Positions 1-6,271 of a DNA stretch of 14,853 bases are shown in pieces; the first letter of the stretch is position 1, and each line of letters starts with the position of its first letter. Below the pieces are notes generated by a model. It saw nothing but the letters and a program-made list of their open reading frames with translations. It did not search any database and had not been told where the DNA came from. Position numbers and translations under genes: made by a program. The stretch comes from Saprospiraceae bacterium (lineage in GTDB: Bacteria > Bacteroidota > Bacteroidia > Chitinophagales > Saprospiraceae): positions 1 to 14,853 of the forward strand of contig JADZBJ010000117.1 of assembly GCA_020852155.1 (NCBI GenBank), read 5' to 3'.

Positions 1-814
1 ACAGGTTGCCGTGCAAAGGCTGAATACCGTGTACAAACAGCCACGCGTGCCGGTCGGTCGTTGACCAGTTGCGCAACATTCGCAGGTCGCCGGACTGACG
101 CCACTGCGCTACGGCTTGTTGAATATCAGTGGTGTCGGTGCTGCAAACGAGGTATTTAGCCTCGTCAAAGAGGCGCATTTTTTCCCGGAGTTTGGCGGAT
201 TCACTGCTGAAACCTTCGCGGTGCGCCGGACCAATATTGGTTAATATGCCGATGTCAGGCCGGATGATACGTTGAAGTGCCGACATTTCACCGGGTTGTG
301 AAATGCCGGCCTCAAAAATGCCGAGCGTGTTTTGCTCCGACATTTGCCAGACCGACAACGGAACGCCGACCTGTGAGTTGTAACTTTTAGGACTTCGAAC
401 GATGTTGAACTCCGGTGTGAGCAGTCGGGCGAGCCATTCCTTAACGATGGTTTTGCCATTGCTGCCGGTGATACCGATCACTGGAATATCAAACCGGTTC
501 CTGCGCCAGCGTGCAAGCTCCTGCAAGGCATCAAGCGTGTCGTTGACCAACAGGATATTGGATTCGGGCAATTGTTCGGCGACTTCCGGGCGACTGACGA
601 TGAAGTGCCGAATGCCTTTTTCCCAGGCTTCTCGTATGTGGTGGTGCGCGTCGTGGCGGATTCCTTTCAAAGCGATAAACAGCGCCTCTGCGGGCGCTGT
701 AACCATTCGGGTATCCAGCAAAATTTGCTCGATACCCGCCGTGGCATCCTGCTCGTGCAACCATTCGGCTGACAGGGCGGATTGTATGTCGCTTAGTGAT
801 AAGTGCCAAGGCAT
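1..814 (-). CDS. murF: UDP-N-acetylmuramoyl-tripeptide--D-alanyl-D-alanine ligase, MurF (partial, C-terminal part beyond the window edge)
   Basis: MurF is a cytoplasmic Mur ligase that adds D-Ala-D-Ala to the UDP-MurNAc-tripeptide, the last soluble step of peptidoglycan precursor synthesis. The visible 271 residues begin MPWHLSLSDI and show the Mur ligase central domain: the ATP-binding loop GITGSNGKT at residues 114-122, EAGIS at 168-172 and NIGPAH at 193-198. The reading frame stays open to base 1, so the rest of the central domain and the C-terminal domain are missing. In many Bacteroidota MurF is fused to an alanine racemase; that cannot be tested here. The start at 814 fits the usual N-terminal length for the family, but this ATG lies inside one arm of a perfect 20-bp inverted repeat (800-819 with 942-961), so initiation may be affected by a hairpin. 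The gene follows metG on the same strand after a 273-bp gap. Confidence 0.93.
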   Translation of the reverse strand, partial: MPWHLSLSDIQSALSAEWLHEQDATAGIEQILLDTRMVTAPAEALFIALKGIRHDAHHHIREAWEKGIRHFIVSRPEVAEQLPESNILLVNDTLDALQELARWRRNRFDIPVIGITGSNGKTIVKEWLARLLTPEFNIVRSPKSYNSQVGVPLSVWQMSEQNTLGIFEAGISQPGEMSALQRIIRPDIGILTNIGPAHREGFSSESAKLREKMRLFDEAKYLVCSTDTTDIQQAVAQWRQSGDLRMLRNWSTTDRHAWLFVHGIQPLHGNL

Positions 815-961
815 AATTATTTTATATTTTAATCTGGTTCTTTTTCGCCCATACTTCTCCATTTTTTCGTCAGATAGCGCTGCTATCTTCCTCAAAAATG
901 GCTCGTATGGACGAAAAAGCCCTTCGCTTAATTCTTTAAACTAATTATGCCTTGGCACTTA
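800..961. repeat. 162-bp quasi-palindrome overlapping the murF start (hairpin element copy 1)
   Basis: The outer arms are a perfect 20-bp inverted repeat: TAAGTGCCAAGGCATAATTA at 800-819 and its reverse complement at 942-961. Further pairing continues inward about the same centre (near 880): 840-854 with 905-919 (one mismatch), ccattttt near 859-866 with aaaaatgg at 894-901, and gatagc 873-878 with gctatc 882-887. The left arm contains the first five codons of murF, so the right arm is an inverted copy of the murF start. The core (about 860-900) resembles the core of the second quasi-palindrome at 6111-6271. It could be a non-autonomous mobile hairpin (MITE/REP-like) or a template-switch product. 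No transposase is nearby. Confidence 0.85.
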
Positions 962-989
962 CCACGTTTAAATAGTATTAACCGCCAAG

Positions 990-1036
990 GCCGCAAAAGA
1001 CGCTAAAGTGTAAAAAAGCATAGCGTCTTTTGCGGC
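990..1036. terminator. 16-bp perfect hairpin downstream of metG
   Basis: GCCGCAAAAGACGCTA at 990-1005 is exactly complementary to 1021-1036, with a 15-nt loop. It sits between the end of metG (1088) and the murF start (814), so it could end or slow metG transcription. There is no T-tract on either strand, so a classic intrinsic terminator is not shown. The flanking wording (accgccaaggccgcaaaaga) resembles common Bacteroidota intergenic repeats of the 'cgcaaagacgc' type, as I recall them; it may simply be such a repeat. Confidence 0.45.
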
Positions 1037-1043
1037 TATTAAA

Positions 1044-1076
1044 AATCGAATCAATCGGACTTAATCGAATCAATCG
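1044..1076. repeat. Two direct copies of a 14-bp motif after metG
   Basis: AATCGAATCAATCG occurs at 1044-1057 and again at 1063-1076 (period 19), just downstream of the metG stop. It resembles the other short intergenic tandem repeats in this window in style but not in sequence. No function is evident. Confidence 0.6.
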
Positions 1077-1087
1077 AACCAATCTCC

Positions 1088-3238
1088 CTACCTAACGCCC
1101 ATACCGCTGGGCCATCCGTCGGTTGGGCGGACGAAGCTCAGTTTGCCATCGGCGTCTTCGGCCATCAGGATCATGCCTTGCGATTCGGTGCCCATCATGA
1201 CACGCGGCGCGAGGTTGGCTAGTACGACAACCTGCTGCCCCACGACGGCTTCCGGTTCAAAATGCTCGGCAATGCCAGACAGGATGGTGCGCGTTTCAAA
1301 GCCCAGATCAACGCTGAGTTTGAGCAGTTTTTTGGATTTTTCCACTTTTTCAGCGGTCAGGATTTTGCCGGTTCGAATGTCCATTTTGGCAAAATCATCG
1401 AAGGTAATGGTCTCTTTCAACGGTGCGTAGGTTATGGTTGCGGGTGTATTGGCTGTTGCCTGTTGATTGGCCAGGTCAGTGGCTTGCAATTTTTGAATCT
1501 GGGCTTCGATCACTTCATCAGGTATGCGGCTGAACAGGTGTTCGGCTGCGCCAATGCGGTGTCCGGCTGGTACAGGTGATTCCGACCGGCCTAACTGATC
1601 GAGCAAATCGCTCAAATCACCTTGTTCGCGCAAGGCTGGCAGTTGCAACATGGTGCGGAGCTTGTCGGCGGCGTCGGGCAGGAAAGGCCGAACGGCTACG
1701 GACAGCGCTGCGACGTATTGCAGGGCCAGGTGCATGACAGTTTTGACCTGTTCGGGGTCAGTTTTGACGGCCTTCCAGGGTTCGTTGAATTGCAGGAGTG
1801 CGTTGCCGGCGCTGGACAGTTCCATGACCGAACGCAGACCTTCGCGCAGTTGGAAGGCTTCGATGAAATCGCCCATTTCCAGCAATTTTGCGCGAATGCG
1901 CGCTATTTCATTGGAAAAATCGCCATTTGTATCGGCTTCCCATCCGCTTTTGAACGCCTGATTTTGATCGGCTTCCGGCGTGACGCCTTCGTAGTATTTG
2001 TGCGTCAGCACCAGTACCCTGTTCACGAAATTGGCGAGGTTATTCACCAGTTCGTTGTTGTTGGTTTCCTGAAAACCCTTCCAGGTAAATTCGCTGTCAA
2101 TCTGTTCCGGCATTTTGCGGATCATGTTGTAGCGCAGCGCGTCTTCCTGACCTTTGAATTCTTCGCAGTATTCATGCACCCACACGGCCCAGTTTTTCGA
2201 CGTTGAAAGTTTGCGCCCTTCGAGGTTCAGGAACTGGTTGGCTGGCACATTTACAGGCAGAATATAATCGCCGTTGGCTTTCAGGATGGCCGGGAAAATC
2301 AGGCAGTGAAACACGATATTGTCTTTGCCCACGAAATGAATCAGCGCTGTTTCGGGGTCTTGCCAGTACGGTTTCCAGTCTTTGTTGTTGTCAATGGCCC
2401 ACTGTTTGGTGGCTGAAATATAGCCGATGGGCGCGTCGAACCACACATATAGTTTTTTGCCTGCCGAATCCGGAATTTGTTTCGGCACATCAATGCCCCA
2501 GTCGAGGTCGCGGGTCATGGCGCGGGGCTGAAAACCCTGATCGAGCCATGAATTGCATTGGCCCAGCACGTGGTTTTTCCATTGTGCCGGGTCGTGGAGT
2601 TGTTCGCCATTCAGCGTGCCGTTGTTGACCCATTCACGCAGCCAGTTTTCGTGCTGGTCGAGGCGCAGGAACCAGTGTTTGGTTGGGCGTTTCACGGGCG
2701 TGCTGCCGCTGAGGGTTGAGCGCGGGTCTTTCAGTTCGGTCGGGCTGAGGGTTGAGCCGCATTTTTCGCACTGGTCGCCGTATGCGTCGGGGTTGGCGCA
2801 GACCGGGCAAGTGCCGATGATGTAGCGGTCGGCGAGAAATTGCCCGGCTACTTCATCGTAATACTGTTCGGTGGTTTCTTCTGAAAACTCGCCTTTTTCG
2901 TAGAGTTTCATGAAAAACTCCTGCGATGTTTCGTGGTGCAGCGGCGCGCTGGTTCGGTGATAAACATCGAACGAAATGCCGATTTTCTGGAAGGTGTCGC
3001 GCAGCAGCACGTGGTATTTATCCACAATTGCCTGAGGCGTTGTGCCTTCTTTGCGGGCTTTGACGGTAATGGCAGCGCCGTGTTCGTCGGAGCCGCAAAC
3101 AAACACCACATCGCGGCCCATGAGCCGGAGGTAGCGCACATAAATATCTGCCGGAAGGTAGGCCCCTGCGAGGTGGCCAATGTGAAGCGGGCCGTTGGCA
3201 TAAGGCAAGGCCGCGGTGACGAGGTATCTCTTTTTCAT
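1088..3238 (-). CDS. metG: Methionine--tRNA ligase with C-terminal tRNA-binding domain
   Basis: Class I aminoacyl-tRNA synthetase that charges tRNA-Met in the cytoplasm. With the start at 3238 (MKKRYLVTAALPYANG) it has 716 residues. The HIGH signature is at residues 19-22, a zinc-knuckle pair CPVC (144-147) and CEKC (157-160) lies in the connective insertion, and the second signature appears as KLSTS at 343-347 (a KMSKS variant). Residues 611-716 (ITFDDFAKMDIRTGKI to the end) form the EMAP-II/Trbp111-like tRNA-binding domain that often supports dimerisation and tRNA affinity. An in-frame ATG eight codons upstream exists, but it overlaps the likely promoter box (3248-3255), and the family normally begins MKKRYLVT-like, so the downstream start is preferred. 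The gene is complete and looks intact. Confidence 0.97.
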   Translation of the reverse strand: MKKRYLVTAALPYANGPLHIGHLAGAYLPADIYVRYLRLMGRDVVFVCGSDEHGAAITVKARKEGTTPQAIVDKYHVLLRDTFQKIGISFDVYHRTSAPLHHETSQEFFMKLYEKGEFSEETTEQYYDEVAGQFLADRYIIGTCPVCANPDAYGDQCEKCGSTLSPTELKDPRSTLSGSTPVKRPTKHWFLRLDQHENWLREWVNNGTLNGEQLHDPAQWKNHVLGQCNSWLDQGFQPRAMTRDLDWGIDVPKQIPDSAGKKLYVWFDAPIGYISATKQWAIDNNKDWKPYWQDPETALIHFVGKDNIVFHCLIFPAILKANGDYILPVNVPANQFLNLEGRKLSTSKNWAVWVHEYCEEFKGQEDALRYNMIRKMPEQIDSEFTWKGFQETNNNELVNNLANFVNRVLVLTHKYYEGVTPEADQNQAFKSGWEADTNGDFSNEIARIRAKLLEMGDFIEAFQLREGLRSVMELSSAGNALLQFNEPWKAVKTDPEQVKTVMHLALQYVAALSVAVRPFLPDAADKLRTMLQLPALREQGDLSDLLDQLGRSESPVPAGHRIGAAEHLFSRIPDEVIEAQIQKLQATDLANQQATANTPATITYAPLKETITFDDFAKMDIRTGKILTAEKVEKSKKLLKLSVDLGFETRTILSGIAEHFEPEAVVGQQVVVLANLAPRVMMGTESQGMILMAEDADGKLSFVRPTDGWPSGMGVR

Positions 3239-3247
3239 AAATCGGGG

Positions 3248-3255
3248 CAAAAGTA
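3248..3255 (-). promoter_or_regulatory. Bacteroidota-type -7 box for metG
   Basis: On the minus strand this reads TACTTTTG, matching the TAnnTTTG -7 consensus. It lies only 9 nt before the metG ATG at 3238, which would give a nearly leaderless transcript. No clear TTG -33 element is seen at the expected spacing. Confidence 0.45.
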
Positions 3256-3335
3256 AGTACACAGGGGCAATTAATTCCCTGAACTCAGCGCATCAGGGTA
3301 CTTAAATTGGGGCATTTTGTTTGCGATGAAAAATT

Positions 3336-3758
3336 CTAAATTTTCGGAGGATGCAAGCCGGAAGTCAGGAGTAAACGGCGCATATTGACGTTGGTTGTCC
3401 GATTAATTTGTAAACAATTTACAGTTGCCCTGCCGACATGGGTTAAGCCCAGGATATATAAACCATCGGCACTCCATTGAAAATGTTCGTTCCAAATATC
3501 ATTTCTCGGATGGTACAACGGCGCTATCTTGTTGGTTAACGGATCTTTGCAAGCTATTCGATTGTACTTATGTCCATTACAACCGCCACAGGCCAGGGCG
3601 AGGTTTTCCGGAGAATCATCTCCCCCTGCACTTGAAGGGACAATATGGTCAACCTGGAATGAATCTGGTGAAAATTCAGCCAATGCGAAGCAATATTCGC
3701 AGCGAAAACCAGCGCGTTGAAGAATAAACTGCCTTAAATGTTGCTGAATTTTAGCCAT
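3336..3758 (-). CDS. HNH endonuclease family protein
   Basis: A 140-residue stand-alone protein with a HNH (beta-beta-alpha metal) nuclease fold. Visible elements are a CxxC pair at C20 and C23, the catalytic-type DHIVP at 37-41, the central ENLALAC segment (51-57) with N52, and a second CxxC (C57, C60) followed by NGHK. The two CxxC pairs would bind a structural zinc. The C-terminal stretch WNEHFQW...GLT..GRATV (89-113) is what I recall from a family of small HNH proteins common in cyanobacteria and Bacteroidota. No DNA-binding or methylase partner is seen. Its ATG overlaps the end of the preceding gene by 8 nt (ATGGCTAA), so the two are translationally coupled. The target and role are unknown; phage defence, a selfish homing role or DNA repair are all possible. 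Confidence 0.87.
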   Translation of the reverse strand: MAKIQQHLRQFILQRAGFRCEYCFALAEFSPDSFQVDHIVPSSAGGDDSPENLALACGGCNGHKYNRIACKDPLTNKIAPLYHPRNDIWNEHFQWSADGLYILGLTHVGRATVNCLQINRTTNVNMRRLLLTSGLHPPKI

Positions 3759-4155
3759 TGGCCTGCATACTGAGGCCCATTTGATCCATCAATTGGGATA
3801 GCGTAACATTTCGGATTTTAGCCAGATGGATGAGCAACTCCAAGCGCTTATTGCGCAGTTTTTCATCTTTTTGGGTGAGTTTTACAAACTCAATCTGTTC
3901 CGCTGAAGACAACTGCGATGCTTCCATTTTTTCAACCAACGTTTCGTACCGCTTTTTTTCGCGAACATTCAGCACCGTTGAATTGATAGACTGAATCAAA
4001 TCTGCTTCTGGAGTGGCGTTGTTTTTTTGCTTTTTTACTTCAATGGCCTTTCTGACCTGAATAGCCAGTTTTTCCAATTCATTCAAGGGCAAATCAGACA
4101 GGTTGGCGGGGAACCCGCCAGAATATATTCCAGAAGAAGCTGATGACTTTGACAT
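3751..4155 (-). CDS. Small helical protein of unknown function, partner of the HNH nuclease
   Basis: A 134-residue protein when started at MSKSSASSGIYSGGF (4155); a longer frame starts at 4209 but its extra residues (KNRKCRIFHYFCSKHK) look like translated promoter sequence and overlap a -7 box. The N-terminal 20 residues are Ser/Gly-rich; the rest is strongly charged and helical with likely coiled-coil content. The C-terminal part, LVEKMEASQLSSAEQIEFVKLT...LIHLAKIRNVTLSQLMDQMGL (about 73-128), resembles small proteins I recall being encoded beside HNH nucleases in cyanobacteria. It ends inside the HNH start (8-nt overlap), so a tight two-gene unit is likely. It could be an antitoxin-like regulator, a targeting subunit or a structural partner; none is shown. 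Confidence 0.78.
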   Translation of the reverse strand: MSKSSASSGIYSGGFPANLSDLPLNELEKLAIQVRKAIEVKKQKNNATPEADLIQSINSTVLNVREKKRYETLVEKMEASQLSSAEQIEFVKLTQKDEKLRNKRLELLIHLAKIRNVTLSQLMDQMGLSMQANG

Positions 4156-4171
4156 GGATTTATGTTTACTG

Positions 4172-4179
4172 CAAAAATA
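4172..4179 (-). promoter_or_regulatory. -7 promoter box for the HNH two-gene unit
   Basis: Minus strand TATTTTTG matches TAnnTTTG and lies 16 nt upstream of the preferred start at 4155. A TTG at about -33 is not at the usual distance. It supports the shorter start of the small protein and transcription of the pair from its own promoter. Confidence 0.45.
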
Positions 4180-4291
4180 ATGAAAAATACGACACTTTCG
4201 ATTTTTCAATGCTTTACAAAATTCACCTGAAAACGACTTTTACATCGCTGTCTCAACAAGTCTGTTTTTTAACACCAAACTTTCAGATAGC

Positions 4292-4349
4292 CAGTACTCG
4301 ATGATAACCGAAACTCCAAACAGGCATTATCAGTTGTCAACGAGTACTG
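4292..4349. terminator. Bulged hairpin downstream of fumC
   Basis: CAGTACTCG (4292-4300) pairs with CGAGTACTG (4341-4349), and TGATAA (4302-4307) pairs with TTATCA (4327-4332), with an asymmetric 8-nt bulge. It lies 20 nt past the fumC stop, where a transcript end is expected, but no T-tract follows. Treat it as a structured 3' end of unknown role. Confidence 0.4.
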
Positions 4350-4369
4350 ACCATAAACACCCAATAAAA

Positions 4370-5785
4370 CTATCTGCCGACCATATCTTCCGGGCGCACC
4401 CAGGCGTCGAATTGTTCGCTGGTCATGTGTTTGAAATCCAGGCCTTGCAATTCGTACTCCAGGGCTGACTCCTTCAGCGTGATGCCTTTTTTGTGGGCAT
4501 TTTGCGCGATAGCGGCGGCGTTGTAGTAACCAATTTTGGTATTCAGCGCCGTCACCAACATGAGCGAGTTATTAACGTGCTTGCTGATGTTGTCGCGCAA
4601 TGGTTCGATACCCACGGCGCATTTGTCGTTGAAGCTCACACAAGCCTCGCCGATCAGTCGCGCAGAATGCAGGAAGTTATAGATCATCATGGGCTTGAAC
4701 ACGTTCAGTTCGAAGTGTCCGTTCGCGCCGCCGATGTTGATGGCCACGTCGTTGCCCATGACCTGAGCCGCAACCATTGTCAGGGCTTCGCATTGGGTCG
4801 GGTTGACCTTGCCCGGCATTATGCTTGAGCCTGGTTCGTTGTCCGGAATGAATATTTCACCGATGCCGCTGCGCGGGCCGCTGGACAGCATACGAATGTC
4901 GTTGGCGATTTTCATGAGGCTGACCGCTACGGTTTTCAAAGCGCCGTGCGATTCGACCACGCCGTCGTGGGCCGCCAGGGCTTCAAATTTGTTGGGCGCC
5001 GTGACGAAAGGCAGACCCGACAGGTTGGCAATGTGTTTGGCTACATTTTCGGAGTAGCCTTTGGGCGTGTTGATGCCCGTACCCACAGCCGTACCGCCGA
5101 GAGCGAGTTCGGACAAGTGAGCCAGGCTGTTGCGAATGGCCCGGAGTCCGTGATCCAGTTGGGCGACATAGCCTGAAAATTCCTGACCCAGCGTGAGTGG
5201 TGTAGCGTCCATGAAGTGTGTGCGGCCGATTTTGACCACATCCATGAAGGCTTCGCTTTTGGCCTTGAGTGTGTCGCGCAGTTTTTCGATACCCGGAATG
5301 GTCGTTTCCACGAGCATTTTGTACGCTGCGATGTGCATGGCCGTCGGGAACGTGTCGTTGCTGGACTGCGATTTGTTGACGTCGTCGTTCGGGTGGATGA
5401 ACTTGGCTTCGTCGGTCAGCGAGCCGCCCTGAAGTACGTGTGCGCGATAGGCGATCACCTCGTTGGCGTTCATGTTGCTTTGCGTGCCGGAGCCGGTTTG
5501 CCAAACCACCAGCGGAAACTGATCGTCGAGTTTGCCAGCCAATACTTCATCACAAACCTGCGCAATGAGGTCGCATTTTTCCTTGGGTAAAACGCCGGCA
5601 TCGAAGTTGGTCAATGCTGCGGCTTTTTTCAGGATAGCAAATGCCCGAATGATCTCGACAGGCATTTTATTGGTGTCGCGGGCGATTTTGAAGTTTTCGA
5701 TTGAACGCTGCGTCTGAGCGCCCCAATAGACATGCGCGGGCACCTGAACCTTGCCCATGGTGTCCTTTTCTATACGATATTCCAT
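4370..5785 (-). CDS. fumC: Class II fumarate hydratase
   Basis: Iron-independent homotetrameric fumarase of the TCA cycle, interconverting fumarate and L-malate in the cytoplasm. The 471-residue product is full length for class II fumarases. It carries TGSGTQSNMNANEV at 97-110, the catalytic-type TH pair at 189-190 (GRTHFMDATP), and the superfamily signature GSSIMPGKVNP at 319-329 with the mobile-loop serine at 321. Related argininosuccinate and aspartate ammonia-lyases share the signature, but NKSQSSNDTFPTAMHIA and the N-terminal MEYRIEKDTMGKVQVP...YWGAQTQRSIENF favour fumarase. The start at 5785 is at the usual place. The nearest promoter-like box on this strand is 296 bp away (6081-6088), beyond a block of short repeats, so the leader is unusually long if that promoter is used. 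Confidence 0.97.
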   Translation of the reverse strand: MEYRIEKDTMGKVQVPAHVYWGAQTQRSIENFKIARDTNKMPVEIIRAFAILKKAAALTNFDAGVLPKEKCDLIAQVCDEVLAGKLDDQFPLVVWQTGSGTQSNMNANEVIAYRAHVLQGGSLTDEAKFIHPNDDVNKSQSSNDTFPTAMHIAAYKMLVETTIPGIEKLRDTLKAKSEAFMDVVKIGRTHFMDATPLTLGQEFSGYVAQLDHGLRAIRNSLAHLSELALGGTAVGTGINTPKGYSENVAKHIANLSGLPFVTAPNKFEALAAHDGVVESHGALKTVAVSLMKIANDIRMLSSGPRSGIGEIFIPDNEPGSSIMPGKVNPTQCEALTMVAAQVMGNDVAINIGGANGHFELNVFKPMMIYNFLHSARLIGEACVSFNDKCAVGIEPLRDNISKHVNNSLMLVTALNTKIGYYNAAAIAQNAHKKGITLKESALEYELQGLDFKHMTSEQFDAWVRPEDMVGR

Positions 5786-5801
5786 TTTATGTAGTTAGAG
5801 T

Positions 5802-5943
5802 GGCGCTTGCGCGCCGTTTGATGTTGTTAGAGTGCTCGCTGACGCTCGCGTTTGATAGGCGCTTGCGCGCCGTTTGAAGGTGGTTTGATGTTGTTAGAGT
5901 GCTCGCTGACGCTCGCGTTTGAAGTGGGCGCTTGCGCGCCGTT
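5802..5943. repeat. Alternating A-B-A-B-A short GC-rich repeats before fumC
   Basis: Unit A (GGCGCTTGCGCGCC, a 5-bp stem with TTGC loop) occurs at 5802-5815, 5858-5871 and 5927-5940. Unit B, carrying GTGCTCGCTGACGCTCGCG, lies between them, and a 40-bp direct repeat containing B is at 5816-5855 and 5883-5922 without a mismatch. The block is in the region between fumC and its nearest promoter-like box. It resembles REP-type intergenic clusters; an open frame across it only encodes a repetitive Arg/Ser/Thr-rich peptide and is not taken as a gene. Confidence 0.85.
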
Positions 5944-6009
5944 GGGTGTGGTTTTTTGGGGACAATTTCAGCCATCTGGCAGGCCAATGTTTAACCCCAA
6001 ATCAAACGA

Positions 6010-6050
6010 CCAATTCAACAGATAACCGAATAACCAATTCAACAAATAAC
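6010..6050. repeat. Copy of the CCAATTCAACA(A/G)ATAAC intergenic repeat
   Basis: CCAATTCAACAGATAAC (6010-6026) and CCAATTCAACAAATAAC (6034-6050) are near-identical with period 24. The same words recur, in both orientations, at 13377-13535; for example, the reverse complement of 6010-6027 is found exactly at 13405-13422. It is a dispersed AT-rich repeat of unknown role. Confidence 0.75.
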
Positions 6051-6080
6051 CCAACACACAAACATTCGCTTACGTCGCCG

Positions 6081-6088
6081 CAAAGGTA
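6081..6088 (-). promoter_or_regulatory. Strong -7 box (TACCTTTG) pointing toward fumC
   Basis: Minus strand TACCTTTGC is an excellent match to the Bacteroidota -7 consensus TAnnTTTG. It is the best promoter-like box upstream of fumC, but 296 bp from the start codon. No TTG -33 element is seen at the usual spacing; that position (about 6109-6111) is where the second quasi-palindrome begins. Confidence 0.45.
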
Positions 6089-6110
6089 CTTTACAGGCGT
6101 TTTTCATTTA

Positions 6111-6271
6111 GAGCATGTTTGGATTTTTCTGCCGGAGATAAAAAATTGGGATTTTGGAGGTCTTTTGACACTTTTTGAGGGAGTATAGCCGGGGCTACAT
6201 GACCGAAAAAAGGATTAAAAGGGCGGCAAAAGATCTTTTTTTAGCCCGGTAAGGAAAATCCAAACATGCTC
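6111..6271. repeat. 161-bp quasi-palindrome overlapping the end of the helical-protein gene (hairpin element copy 2)
   Basis: The outer arms are a perfect 17-bp inverted repeat, GAGCATGTTTGGATTTT at 6111-6127 and its complement at 6255-6271; the second arm codes for the final ..SMFGFS.. of the gene ending at 6241. The centre (near 6191) is TAGCC at 6186-6190 paired with GGCTA at 6193-6197, and pairing between is partial (for example ccgg and A-runs). Read on the minus strand, the core TTTTTTCGGTCATG-TAGC..GCTAT..CCTCAAAAA matches the core of the element at 800-961 read on the plus strand. It probably folds at the 3' end of the transcript of the helical-protein gene. Confidence 0.75.

Noticed and set aside
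402..944. Open frame of 180 codons on the plus strand across murF and the quasi-palindrome
   Set aside because: It is antisense to murF and its C-terminal part is only a translation of the hairpin element.
800..961. Insertion sequence or autonomous transposon
   Set aside because: No transposase frame and no evident target-site duplication; the outer arms match murF and differ from those of the related element at 6111-6271.
5802..5943. Possible small CRISPR array
   Set aside because: The A and B units alternate with unequal spacing and the intervals are repeats of each other, not unique spacers; no cas gene is present.
5787..5987. Short minus-strand frame across the fumC-proximal repeats
   Set aside because: Its peptide simply repeats with the DNA repeats (Arg/Ser/Thr-rich) and has no other support.
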